DNA from: Aporrectodea caliginosa
Taxonomy: Eukaryota; Annelida; Clitellata; Crassiclitellata; Lumbricidae
Direction of reading: 5' to 3'
NCBI GenBank assembly: GCA_020284085.1
Contig: JACEVL010000150.1
Span: 1,632,616-1,696,615 of the forward strand
DNA: 64,000 bases
Shown: positions 54,241-64,000 of the stretch, piece after piece
How positions within the stretch are numbered: position 1 is the stretch's first letter
Layout: the number at the start of each line of letters is the position of its first letter
Program-made: the position numbers and the translations under genes
Notes under the pieces: model-generated
Databases searched by the model: none
Seen by the model: the letters and a program-made list of their open reading frames with translations, nothing else
Told to the model about the DNA's origin: nothing

Positions 54241-55776
54241 CTTAACACATAACCCCAAATGTTTCAACGTTATTCCGCTATAAACTTTCTTTCAGCCCAG
54301 AATGAATCGGTTATAGATCCAAACAGTTGAGACTTGCAAGGTTGGTCCTGCAGTCGCCAAGTCCTGACTTGTCTCCCGTTGTTAGCCTACGAATCATGTC
54401 AAGTGTAAGATCAACAGCAGATACCTCATATATACAGCCCCTCCATCGGGTGGCATCCTGGATGGAGGACGAATATATTCAACAGCCCCTCTTGGATTCC
54501 CTCGCAAAACTTTATCAGCCTCACATGACGTCGTCTATACCCAACTCATGTCATGGTAGTTACATCCAACAACCTTAAGGTATCATGGCACCCTTATTAT
54601 CCACTATAGTCTGACAGTAATTTATGACGATTAATTTCAGAAAAGATCATTAATAACGCCTGCTATCGTTTGTTGACCTAAGACATAATAAAGGAGCGAC
54701 CTTTCCCATCACCAGACAGGTCTTAGAATCCTCCTCGCAGGTCATGTGGCTATAAATGGCGGAATGCAGGCAGGCAAAGATCCACGCACGTCCGTCCAGT
54801 CCTAGGGTTTAAGGATCTTCTGGCTGAGGCACTCACTTGACATAACATCAACAAATTCACATGACGCGCCGGAATTTAAAACCTCTAGGACTATCAACAA
54901 AACTTCCCTAAGTCAGATAATAAGCTCGATAGCTTCGTATGGAATTTCTTGTCACGAGAAAATGTCTGACTCCAGATTCCCAACTCTTTCAAAACTCGCA
55001 AGAACAGTATAGTCCCCTAATCTAGCCTGAGAGGCAGGCAGCCATGGACCGTACGAACTGCTAGCAACTTCATTTTCTTGGCCTTGGCATAATAATCATT
55101 AAAATAATAATAATCTGCCATCAACCAATGTTTTCATGTCAGATACATACGTAACCTATACCTTGCATTTCGTTTGCTGAAAACGAGATGCAAGATGCAA
55201 CATGTATACCGGCATGTATGAACATATCTAGACTTTACTATTGTATATATATCTCAAGTATACCGGTACCTCACAAAACATGTACCGATAAATTACAACA
55301 ATTTTCAGCAGAAATTACTTTCTCCAGACTTTGGCCAACAAGTCACGAACTCATTGCGGAACTTTCACCGAAACTTTGGTCCATCACATGGAAAACTGAC
55401 TTGGCAAAACCACGAATTCTGATGCATAGCTGACTGAAAGTACATCCCAAAACTAATTAACCTAACGAACGTGACTTCATTAAAACATAGGCTAAACCCC
55501 ATCGTCATGACACGATGTGTGCCATGGCTCCTAAAGTTAACATTACAAGAAGCCCACTTATTATACATTCTGATAAATGTTATGAGTTCATTAATATGTC
55601 ATAATGTCATTATCTGTGTCAATAGATGTGTCTGCAAATAGAATGGTCCGTTCTTCCATATAGGTTCACGTGCTCTCGCAAACCCCAACAGACTAAAGAC
55701 TTTGCAAATAAATTTTCTACCGTAAAAACCGATTCCACGGAGGCCAATGAAATACTATTTTATTACGAATAATGAT
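54241..55776. other. No gene seen
   Basis: Unique-looking AT-rich DNA. Frames at 54327-54578, 55188-55433 and 55365-55568 have no motifs and no consistent coding signal. Confidence 0.35.
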
Positions 55777-55892
<116 letters not shown>

Positions 55893-56119
55893 CAATGTTT
55901 AAGTCCCTGAGGGTCACTGTGTACCTTGGGGCATAAAAAAAGAAAAAAACTGAGGATACCACAACTATTAAAAATGATGATGATGATGATGATTTTAAAC
56001 AATAAAATGATGATGATAATAATTTTATTATTATTTTGCCCTGAGGTACACATGATTCCTCAGGACTACAGAAATTAGGGGACCATTGTTCTGGAATTTG
56101 TCTTCACAGACGGTTTTTT

Positions 56120-56342
56120 GGGGGGTTTGGATAACATCTGGCGAAGAGTGCGAGAGGTACCGAGTTCGAGCCCCGTTAGGGCGGATTTGCTTTGTAGGCT
56201 GCTATTAGCGCCGTGTATTACAGGCTGTCTGTTCTGTTAGTAGTTAACTAGTTAAGATTGTTTCAATTGCATAACATGTAAATGTACAGCGCAGTGCGTT
56301 TGTCAGGCGCTAAATTAAAGAAAAGATTATTATTATTATTAT
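56120..56342 (+). mobile_element. tRNA-derived SINE
   Basis: The head carries GAGAGGTACCGAGTTCGAGC with CCCGTTAGGGC, where GAGTTCGAGCC fits a polymerase III B box. The A box is weak. The 3' end GCGTTTGTCAGGCGCTAAAT then AAAGAAAAGATTATTATT is identical in layout to 28113-28178. Old but readable. Confidence 0.65.
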
Positions 56343-57160
56343 TTATCCGTGGTTTCATTTATCATTATTACTAATATCTGGAATTGCTAGCCTTTGCAAA
56401 TGGTTTTATCGGTGGTTTTATTTATCATTATTACTAATAATATCAATATTAATATTATTGTTGCTCTTATCAGTATCTCTTAGTGTTACTACTATTATCT
56501 TTATAAAACAGTATCAGTATTGGTTAATAATAAATCAATTTGAAATCGCTCAGAGTGTAGAGACAATCATTTTCAAGTTGCCAAGGCGTCAACCTAGTCT
56601 TCAATACATCACAAATATACATTATTTATGTGATTTTATCACTACACATTAATTATTACAACGTTTTACATCAATTATAACAGCCTATGAATATTCAGAA
56701 AATTTGGCAGATGTCGGACATAAACAGGTTCAAATTTGAACTATAATTAACAATTAATTCTAATTAATTCTAATTAATCACGTGAGCATAGTTTTAATTA
56801 AACAGTTTTCCACCATCCTGGTATTCTTGTTAATAATCACAATACTGAGAAATTTACATCTTCTTCCCTTGGGTGTTGTTGATGAATCCGTTGACCCAGA
56901 AACTTTTGAATGGCTGATGAAACCGTTAAGTCTCTACGCACATATTATTGATCTGATTTAATGTATTTATAATGAGAAAAGCGAGTGGAGTTTGTAACAA
57001 CTGGTGGAAATAATCCTCTGCCAAACCCTGACCACGAAAGCTTTATGATAGTTTCATAGTTTCGTATGGATTGCAGAAGGGAAGCTAGGAAAATCGGTTA
57101 ACGATTTGCACACGAGACACAGGTTTCTGTTTAAGAGCCGTCAAGTCACGTCGGTGAGGG
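56343..57160. other. No gene seen
   Basis: AT-rich DNA. A repeated TTTTATCGGTGGTTTTATTT / TATCATTATTACTAATA at 56350-56450 is a small local duplication. Confidence 0.4.
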
Positions 57161-57412
57161 GAGATAGTTGATGGTAATACAAAGACACGCGAAGATCAGA
57201 AGGACGTGGGTTCAATACCCCCTAGCCCCATAAGGTTGACACAGCATTCCACTCACTATGGGCAGTTGAGCAATAGCATAGATGGGATGCAGGCTGTCAT
57301 ACAGTTAAATTCCACTCCTGTTAAACTTGTTATCATCTGTTTACTACTGTACTACATCCTATAATCTTACTGTGTACTTGTCAGTTTGAGTTAATAAATG
57401 ATTATTATTAAA
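57161..57412 (+). mobile_element. SINE-like element
   Basis: TAGTTGATGGTAATACAAAG then CGTGGGTTCAATACCCCC, where GGGTTCAATACC fits a B box, followed by a unique body and a tail of AAATGATTATTATTA. The tRNA origin is plausible, but the A box is eroded. Confidence 0.5.
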
Positions 57413-58006
57413 CAAAGATGATTAGCATTGCCCTCCTCCTTTGTCCAGGCTTTGGACTTGCACCACAGAGTATAATATGAGGTGGAGTTTGAACATTAGA
57501 GGCATGCAAGGACATAATATAAGATCAACTGGTTTTAAAACCAGTTTTAAAATAGGGCATAAATGTATTATCGAATGCTATTTGGTGCCGAGTTGTGTGG
57601 AGTTATTAATAGCAAGAGTGCTGTAATCTCAGTTACTCAGCTATGAGGGTCATTTGCAAATTTAGACAAACCATTTTTTGTGGTACTTAAAATAAGCAGT
57701 ATCAAGTGTCCTCATAGACAGATACATATAGACATACATACACAGATACATACATACATACAACTACAAAGTTATGGTGTGGTTTGTTAATGACTACAGG
57801 AAAATAGTTGATGTTATCATCGTGAAGATCTATCTCCCACTAGCGGTCGTCTGATAAATTCAAGAGATACTCTTTTGTTAACCAGAGAATTCTTCTGCCT
57901 GTGTGGCCATATTTTCCAGCCCAACTTGTGACCCCTATTAAACGGAGTCAGCACATCACTCAGCTCCTCCCTGTACGGTCGTAAGAGGGCGGGCGCGGGC
58001 CAGACG
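57413..58006. other. No gene seen
   Basis: Includes an ACATACATAC tetranucleotide run at 57727-57760. Minus-strand frame 57817-58044 has no motif. Confidence 0.35.
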
Positions 58007-58007
58007 A

Positions 58008-58016
58008 GATATAAAT
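58008..58016 (+). promoter_or_regulatory. Possible TATA box
   Basis: GATATAAATCC after a GC-rich GCGGGCGCGGGCC at 57985. It lies about 30 bases before the ATG at 58043, which would leave almost no 5' leader. Weak. Confidence 0.2.
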
Positions 58017-58042
58017 CCTTGGGTCGGAAACCTAACCCGACC

Positions 58043-58114
58043 ATGGGCTCAAATGCCAGCCACCGACGGACGAAGTCAAAACAACTCCTCGACGAACGGC
58101 GGAGACTTAATTAA
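58043..58114 (+). CDS. 23-codon frame with N-myristoylation-like start, speculative
   Basis: CGACCATGGGC is a strong start context. The peptide begins MGSNASHRRTKSKQ and ends in a basic DERRRLN. Gly2 with Ser6 and following basic residues fits an N-myristoylation plus basic-patch signal used for membrane anchoring. It may be the end of a first exon read past its donor, a small ORF, or chance. Confidence 0.2.
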   Translation: MGSNASHRRTKSKQLLDERRRLN

Positions 58115-59404
58115 GTGGATTAAAAACTCTTTACAAATGGTTCTTCTTCTTCTTCTGGGCTGTTTACGAATTGGAAGGGGATCAATTTAATTTCGATCGT
58201 CCGTATCTCGTTTCCACCGGATTTCAATGACTCAGTCTTGTTTTCGATAGATTTCCACCTGTTCCCGTTGACGTTTTATAGGACGCGTGTTCGCAGAACA
58301 GCGTTCACCCTGGGTGGCTGGTGGACCTTGGAACCCCTCCTGCCCCGGTCGTATCCGGACTGCGCCTGTTGCGATGTGCTTTCCCCCGCCGAGTCCTTGA
58401 ATTTCGGACTTATCTAAAAGACATTGGATGCAACAAGTTAACAGCCCTTGAACGAAGGCTGAAAGAACTTGCTTGGACATGTTGAACCATTTGAGACTGT
58501 GTAGGCTTGTGCTGAAGCGTTGAACAAGTGTAACTTTTCAGCCCACTGCTGACAAGCTGAATGATAGGAAGATTATAGGAACGGAACGAAACAATCCTGG
58601 TCTTCTTCTATTGACTTAATCTAATCTAATCTAATCTTGAAACTCTAAAGCCAAGGCAGTTTAATGCACAAGCCATTAATCAAAGTCAACTGGTAATCTT
58701 TAATCAAAACTCTGTGGATAGAAGCGGTCGAGATAAAGGATTTCACCTCGTGAGTCAAGATCGCACGTTCATCTCACAAGCTTCACTTCATGTGTATACA
58801 TACCTTAAACTGGTCAATTATTTGAAAGAGTGGCCTATAAAAATATTTCCTGAAACCCGGAACTGCCAAAGATATTTCTATAACTTATACATCCCGGATA
58901 TATCCCAGAGAACTTATAGAAGTCCTACAGATATTTCTAGAAACCCACAATTCTCAGAGATATTTCTAGAAACCCAGAAATTCCCCATGTTTGGCCACTT
59001 TCTAAACTCCGTTGCCTCAGTCTGAATGACTGGCACACGCACATTAATAGCTAGCCGACTGCTGGCATAAACCGAACCCTCTGTCAACTCAACCCTGCCT
59101 CATTAATGCCACCCCACCAGCACCCACCCACCCCATGATGCTCTCAACTCCACATCACCAAGAAAAATAAGTGCTCACCCCATCACAGAAGCATCTCCTA
59201 TCTTGACAGAGGCATCTCTCGTAGCATAGCAACTGTTCTGTGACAGCTGCTGCCGCTGCAACACGTCCACATCATCATCCTCATCTTCGTCATCCTCCTC
59301 CTCCTCGTCCACCAATTATTTACTTGTTTCACTGGCCAGCGCTGGTCAGTACATTGGTGGACATTTATGAGTCCGGCAGATTGTGCCTAAGCGTGTGTGT
59401 GTGC
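58115..59404. other. No gene seen
   Basis: Contains a TAATCTAATCTAATC run at 58617-58635 (LINE-type tail) and a 31-bp duplication with AGATATTTCTAGAAACCCA at 58938 and 58970. Frames lack motifs. Confidence 0.35.
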
Positions 59405-59582
59405 GTGCAAGAGAGAGAGAGTGAGACAGACAGACAGACAATCAGACAGAGACAGAGAGAGAGAGACAGACAGAGAGAGACAGACAGAGAGACAGAAACA
59501 GAGACACAGACAGACACAGACAAAGAGAGACACAGACAGAGACACAGTGTGTGTGTGCGGGTGTGTGCGTGTGTGTGTGTGC
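59405..59582. repeat. Compound (GACA)n/(GA)n/(GT)n microsatellite
   Basis: About 140 bases of purine-rich GACAGA units, then a GTGTGT block at 59547-59580. Long low-complexity frames on both strands come from this tract. Confidence 0.95.
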
Positions 59583-60148
59583 ATCCGGCAGAGCATTTTC
59601 TGCCTGCCTGCCTCTCCGTCACTCTATGCCTGTCTCTGTCCTGCGCAGCGGCCGTGTCCATATTAATATTCAGTTGGACCGACCAGGTGACTTTCTCTCC
59701 TCCAGCCACAGCCAGCAGAGGGGTTAGGTCTTGCCGTGGACGGACGGGCAATTGGCCAAACTGCAGCAAACGCCAGAGGGGGCTGTGCTAAACAATACCA
59801 TAACAACAACACAATTACTACCATCCGAAAGTTGTGCTCTTCTCCAGGAATGCGTGCTACCGTCAATTGAAGCAAAGTAACTGCTACAAATGAACGAAGG
59901 ACAGAATGCACGAATATAAAACTAAAAACTGGTACACTACGAAAGGAATCTCTGCCTGAAACCAGTATACGGCAAACGATGGCCCGAGTCAAAAGACAGC
60001 CGTAGTAATCAAATGATTGATTGCCTTATAGTTCGTATCAATCTTTTTTAAGAACGCTCACCAGCTCCGAATACTTTTAAGACGAGTTTGAAGCTGGTAG
60101 CACTGATTCGTCTTTCCCCTTGTCATACTGGGTGTGAGTCAAAGGTAA
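59583..60148. other. No gene seen
   Basis: Frames at 59663-59992 (minus) lack motifs. Confidence 0.35.
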
Positions 60149-60345
60149 AGGTGGCCTGGCATTGATTAGAGTGCTTGCCCTGTGACGCTGAAAGTGTGGC
60201 TTCAAGAACCTAATTCACTCACAGTTGCTCAGCACCGTCGATGTTCGGTCTTATGACCGTATGAGCAGTTCTGAGGTTTAGAAGGAGGGCAATAGCAAAT
60301 ACAATTGGATTCTATCAAATGCAATTGTATTGTATATTGTATTGA
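60149..60345 (+). mobile_element. Decayed tRNA-derived SINE
   Basis: GGTGGCCTGGCATTGATTAG then AGTGCTTGCCCTGTGACGC matches the head of the SINE at 31854 with substitutions, and the element ends in the same TTGTATTGTATATTGTATTG-type tail. Confidence 0.65.
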
Positions 60346-61044
60346 ATATAAAACGTTAATCGTAGTACAAATTGTTGACTTCGTGAAAATTCATCTGACA
60401 CTGCACAGAAACGTCGTCCTAAGTTCTAAGGATCACTACCTGCTGACCAGACCAGACATGATGACCACAGCAATTCGACAGGTCACCTGTAAGCGCCTGT
60501 ATCGGTGTTTCTGAGTGGATGTTTGCGTGTCTGTGTGGGTGCTTGTGCTACTGTCTGTGCGTAGCTGTGCCCATGTATGTGTTGTGAGCGTGAGTGTGTT
60601 CGTCCACATGTGTAATGCTCCAACCTGTCCTGTCCTGAACCCATATCGGCATATCGAGATGATCCTATCATAACTGTCCGTTTCGAGGGCCAGAAGGCCA
60701 CCCGTATCTCGATGACCTGCCCCTATACAGTCGTCGACCGTGGTTCACTTTCCCTTCATTCAAACACCCACACATGATCCTCCTTCTCTGTTTCGCACAC
60801 GTGCGTCAATCGATCAGTGTTTGCTCCCACAGCTCTTATCAGACACAAGTTACTTTCACAGTGACCCTTCACTGACCCCTTGGGGGTCAAGGATACGTTC
60901 GGCAAGATTCAAGTGGTCCGTTAAAATCCAATCGAATTTCATTCCATGCAGCAACGTTGAAGAAGAAAAGAATGGTCTCTTATTAAAGCTAATCTCCCCT
61001 CCAAAGCAGCCTTGGTATGAAACTAATCCCAAGAAGCAACCTGT
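60346..61044. other. No gene seen
   Basis: Plus-strand frame 60740-61171 runs into the pyrimidine-rich minisatellite and is not gene-like. Confidence 0.35.
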
Positions 61045-61170
61045 CTCCTACTCGCTCCCTCTGCCTCCTACTCACTCATTCTTTCTCCTATTCGATCCGT
61101 CCGCATCCTACTCGGTACCTCTGCCTCCTACTTCCTCGCACTGTCTCCTCCTCGCTCCGCCTCCTACTTA
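61045..61170. repeat. Pyrimidine-rich minisatellite, ~29-bp unit
   Basis: TCCTACTCGCTCCCTCTGCC with variants occurs about four times. Confidence 0.75.
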
Positions 61171-61612
61171 ATTTCAATTTCCTGCTGAATCCCTCCCTCT
61201 GACACTAGGCGCATCTCAACACCAAACCGGTTCAGCCGCAACCCTTAGCCCTCCCTCTCTCCTCGGCGACTCCAGTTTCAGGCGAGACCGAGGAACCGCT
61301 CCAGGTGAGCTCCAACCACCCTGCTCCGGGCTATCCGAAACCAGAAGAGGAAGCCCATAGCTGTCACCCAGCTAGGAAGAGACCCATAACTCTCTCTCTC
61401 TCGACCAGTTCTAATTAAAACAGACGAACGCGATCCGTTAGACAGTTACGCCCTTTGTACCGACCGCCACCCCTTCGACTCCTAAGAGGTGTCAACGCCG
61501 CCGAGGCAGCCCACGACAGGCAGAAGCCACGACCGCAGCGGCAGCGGCGGCGGTGAGGCCTGCCTTGCCTGGCCCATCGACCGACCGCCCGACTCCTCTA
61601 TCGGGATTGTAC

Positions 61613-61700
61613 CTTGGACGAGTACAAATAATCTGAATTGATCTGCATAATACTGCTCCCAAGTGCCTTTGGAAAGATCCTCTTCAATCTCACATTGCAT
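61613..61700 (-). CDS. Candidate first coding exon, low confidence
   Basis: On the minus strand an ATG at 61698-61700 opens MQCEIEEDLSKGTWEQYY, then RLFVLVQ, with a good donor CAAG|GTACAA after 88 bases. Beyond it the frame becomes Pro/Gly-rich. The flanking region 61490-61600 is GC-rich. No family is recognised and no next exon was found within the window. Confidence 0.2.
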
Positions 61701-61904
61701 TCTTATCGAACACGGACTCTTAACTCGACGCGATCAAACGCAATTAAAAATCCCGAGTAATTAATGCGGCCAGGTGGATGGGTGGTCCGGTTGCGCCTTT
61801 TTCTGAACCTCTTTACATTACCAATACTATCAGAGTCATGCTTCAAGATCAAAGTGTCCTCTGCTGTATCTCTCTTTCGAAATACCTCTAGGAGTTGGAA
61901 GATC

Positions 61905-61975
61905 TGATCTGTCTGTCTGCCTGCCTGTTTCTCTGTCTGTCTGTCTGTGTCTATCTGTCTCTGTGTCAGTTTCTC
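61905..61975. repeat. (CTGT)n microsatellite
   Basis: Interrupted CTGTCTGTC units. Confidence 0.85.
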
Positions 61976-62094
61976 TCTCCATAAGTTGCCTAAGAACTTA
62001 GGAGACTAGAAGACAGTCACAGCATTCATTGACCAACTAAGCATATATGTGTACCTCTGTATGTATGTGTGAATGTATGTATATATGAATGTAT

Positions 62095-62374
62095 GAATTC
62101 ATTCATTTAAGATATTTATATAGCGCCCCTTCAAGATTTCTACTCAGAGGCGCTCCCGACTACAGCGCGGACACTGAATCGGAGTTTCACGCCGAAGCGC
62201 ATGAGCAATTGCGAGTGAAGGACTTGCCCAGGGTCCCTACGCAGCGGCTTGAGGTGGATTCGAACCCGCAACCCTCCGGCTGCAAGGCACCGAATATACC
62301 CCCTTGAGGTGGATTCGAACCCGCAACCCTCCGGCTGCAAGGCACCGAACATACCTCTACACCACCGCGCCCCA
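62095..62374 (-). mobile_element. tRNA-derived SINE with LINE-type tail
   Basis: On the minus strand it begins TGGGGCGCGGTGGTGTAGAG and has GGGTTGCGGGTTCGAATCC, a clear A box/B box pair. It ends GAGCGCCTCTGAGTAGAAAT then GGGGCGCTATATAAATATCT and GAATGAAT, the 3' end of the LINEs at 14010, 21783 and 37570. The B-box region (62248-62302) is tandemly duplicated once (62303-62356). Confidence 0.85.
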
Positions 62375-62389
62375 CGTGGAATGAATGTA

Positions 62390-62580
62390 TTTTATATATA
62401 TTTATGTATGTATACCTTATGTATATATCTATGCACGCATGTAAGAATTTTTACGTCTATGTATTTACGTACATATGTAAGTAAGTACATATGCAAATAT
62501 GTATTATGCATATATATATATATATGTGTGTGTGTGTATGCATGTTTGAATGTATGTATCATGTATGTATATCTATCCAC
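62390..62580. repeat. (TATG)-rich tetranucleotide tract
   Basis: Degenerate TATGTATATA and GTGTGTATG units; source of low-complexity frames. Confidence 0.85.
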
Positions 62581-63015
62581 TGCATGTGCCGCATCCAACC
62601 CATGCGAGAGAGGCAGTAGCCTCACCCCGTTTGCAAATAGGGTGAGATGGGGTTTTAAGAGCTGCGTTGGACCTTGTTACTTGGGTCCATAGATCTGGGT
62701 GCTGAGCACTTCAAGACACATCACCAGCAGCAGACAAAAACCCTTTTGTTCCCCGCAGCAGTCGCTAAGTAACTCTGCTTTCTCCAATGAGGGGGTTACA
62801 CGCGTCATGTGTCTTCGGGGGGAGGGGAAGGGGGTGTGGAGAAGGGTAAATGATGGCGGATGAGGGACACAGGGAGGGTGATCCGTCTATCCCAGTTCGT
62901 CAACAACTGAGGGTCGGTCCGGGGTACACGAGGCCAAGGGGTGGTGCATGGGTCGTCACAGGGTAAAGAATAGACGTATACCCTTGAGACAGAGCTAGGA
63001 AAAACGAGTCATCGA

Positions 63016-63017
<2 letters not shown>
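62581..63017. other. No gene seen
   Basis: Contains a G-rich patch at 62810-62850. No motif. Confidence 0.35.
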
Positions 63018-63052
<35 letters not shown>

Positions 63053-63078
63053 GGCAGGGAGGCAGACAGACAGACTAA
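63018..63078. repeat. (GACA)n microsatellite
   Basis: About nine perfect GACA units and a degenerate continuation. Confidence 0.95.
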
Positions 63079-63112
63079 AGGACAGACAAAGGGAGGTACT
63101 CAGAGGGCAGAC

Positions 63113-63235
63113 CTCCAACGAAGACGGACATCGGGGCTAGGTCAGAGGCCTGGCCTCCGTTTTTCAAGGCCTCTGCTATACCGAGGGCCATCGGGGTTTC
63201 GTCAGAGGCCAGGCCTCTGTTTCTCGTGGTCTCGA
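63113..63235. repeat. Two tandem ~62-bp units rich in AGGCC
   Basis: CATCGGGGCTAGGTCAGAGG with CCTGGCCTCCGTTTTTC recurs as CATCGGGGTTTCGTCAGAGG with CCAGGCCTCTGTTTCTC. Each contains short AGGCCT-type palindromes. Confidence 0.75.
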
Positions 63236-63560
63236 CTGGGAGGAGGAAAAGGCCTCGTGACCTCTGCAGCCTCTGTCAGACTGCAGAACCGGATATGCCT
63301 CTTCTTCTCTCATTGGCATCCAATTATCTGTCTAACGTATACGATGTCACTGTCAACAATTGGCGATTCCAGTTCCCTATTTCTAAATCATTATCTCATT
63401 AATTAATAACACTGACAATTTATATGGCCCCGTAACACAGCCAAGCCGTTCCAAGGGCGCCTAAATTAACCGTAAGACTTCTATAGTGCCCTAATATATA
63501 TTAGGCCTATATGAGGCGGACCTTAACTCTAAGCCGATCCTCGACTCATCTAACAATATG
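63236..63560. other. No gene seen
   Basis: TTTATATGGCCCCGTAACAC near 63420 and TTCTATAGTGCCCTAATA near 63480 look like LINE tail sequence. Confidence 0.35.
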
Positions 63561-63745
63561 TACGTACAGATAGACACACACACACACGTTCGCAGGCAAC
63601 GGCAGATCAACAGGCAGAGACAGGAGACATCTACAACAGCCAGGCAGAGAGACAGACGGACGTAGACAGAAGGACAGATAGACAGACAGACGGACGTAGG
63701 CAGTAGGACAGATAGACAGACGCAAAGACAGACAGACGGACATAC
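63561..63745. repeat. Degenerate (GACA)n with 36-40 bp higher-order unit
   Basis: AGACAGACGGACGTAGACAG, AGACAGACGGACGTAGGCAG and AGACAGACGGACATACC are spaced repeats within a GACA-rich tract. Confidence 0.85.
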
Positions 63746-64000
63746 CATAGACATAGTATATATAACAGAAATTTTCGGCGTATTCTTTCTTCCAATTGTC
63801 GAGACATCTCCCATTTCAACTCCATGGGTTCTATATGGAGGCAGAATATGGAAAACTGGTAAAGACGTTCCTCACAAAAGAAATAGTTCATCTTCTGAAA
63901 TAGAAACCGAAGAAGACTCAGCACAACTACTTCTCGCTTCTCAGTCCGTCTAACAGATAAGCATATAAATGAAGGATAGCCAAATACCTGCTACCTCAAC
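63746..64000. other. Window end, no gene seen
   Basis: No motif was recognised. Confidence 0.35.

Noticed and set aside
59240..59791. 183-residue plus-strand frame and its minus-strand partner
   Set aside because: Almost entirely the product of GACA, GA and GT repeats; no protein motif.
60740..61202. 143-residue Ser/Pro-rich plus-strand frame
   Set aside because: Runs through a pyrimidine-rich minisatellite; two plus-strand frames are open simultaneously, as expected of low complexity.

Overview
This is a nuclear window from a bilaterian animal, most likely a marine invertebrate. I lean to a deuterostome such as an echinoderm or hemichordate, but the sequence does not prove it. The reasons are spliced genes with GT-AG introns, C2H2 zinc-finger and GRAMD4-type proteins, L2/CR1-like LINEs, hAT and P/THAP9-type DNA transposons, tRNA-derived SINEs and abundant microsatellites. 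No bacterial-style operons, CRISPR arrays or true tRNA/rRNA genes were seen.

Layout. 1-2600 (+): an apparently intronless zinc-finger protein whose second half is an OTU domain of the vertnin type, split by one frame break. 3152-11335 (-): one old L2/CR1-like LINE cut into four pieces by DNA transposons; one insert (3924-5738) itself carries a MITE (5474-5626). 12063-12224: a hAT-type MITE. 13193-26744 (-): a 16-exon GRAMD4-like gene whose exons join in frame into a 578-residue protein; its introns hold LINE 3' ends, a 402-bp tandem duplication and microsatellites. 28419-30223: a 1.8-kb nested palindrome with two MITEs and very AT-rich DNA. 31064-35896 (+): an almost complete P-type DNA transposon with a THAP-domain transposase, intact terminal repeats and target duplication; its only frame break lies on a seven-T tract in the phase expected of a -1 slippery site. 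36000-49900: mainly repeats, MITEs, LINE tails and minisatellites. 49912-52809 (-): a 965-residue, 13-finger C2H2 regulator in one exon. 53000-64000: LINE/SINE remnants and simple repeats, with two weak candidate first exons.

Host genes. Three are well supported: the zinc-finger/OTU protein, the GRAMD4-like protein and the 13-finger protein. They show no evident shared pathway. The rest of the window is mostly a record of transposon activity: LINEs that reduce to their 3' ends, SINEs that share those 3' ends, and several hAT-type MITEs with exact or near-exact 8-bp target duplications.

Limits. Exon boundaries were read by eye from splice consensus, frame continuity and remembered family motifs. 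Family names for transposons rest on terminal repeats, target-duplication lengths and visible protein motifs; no database search was run.
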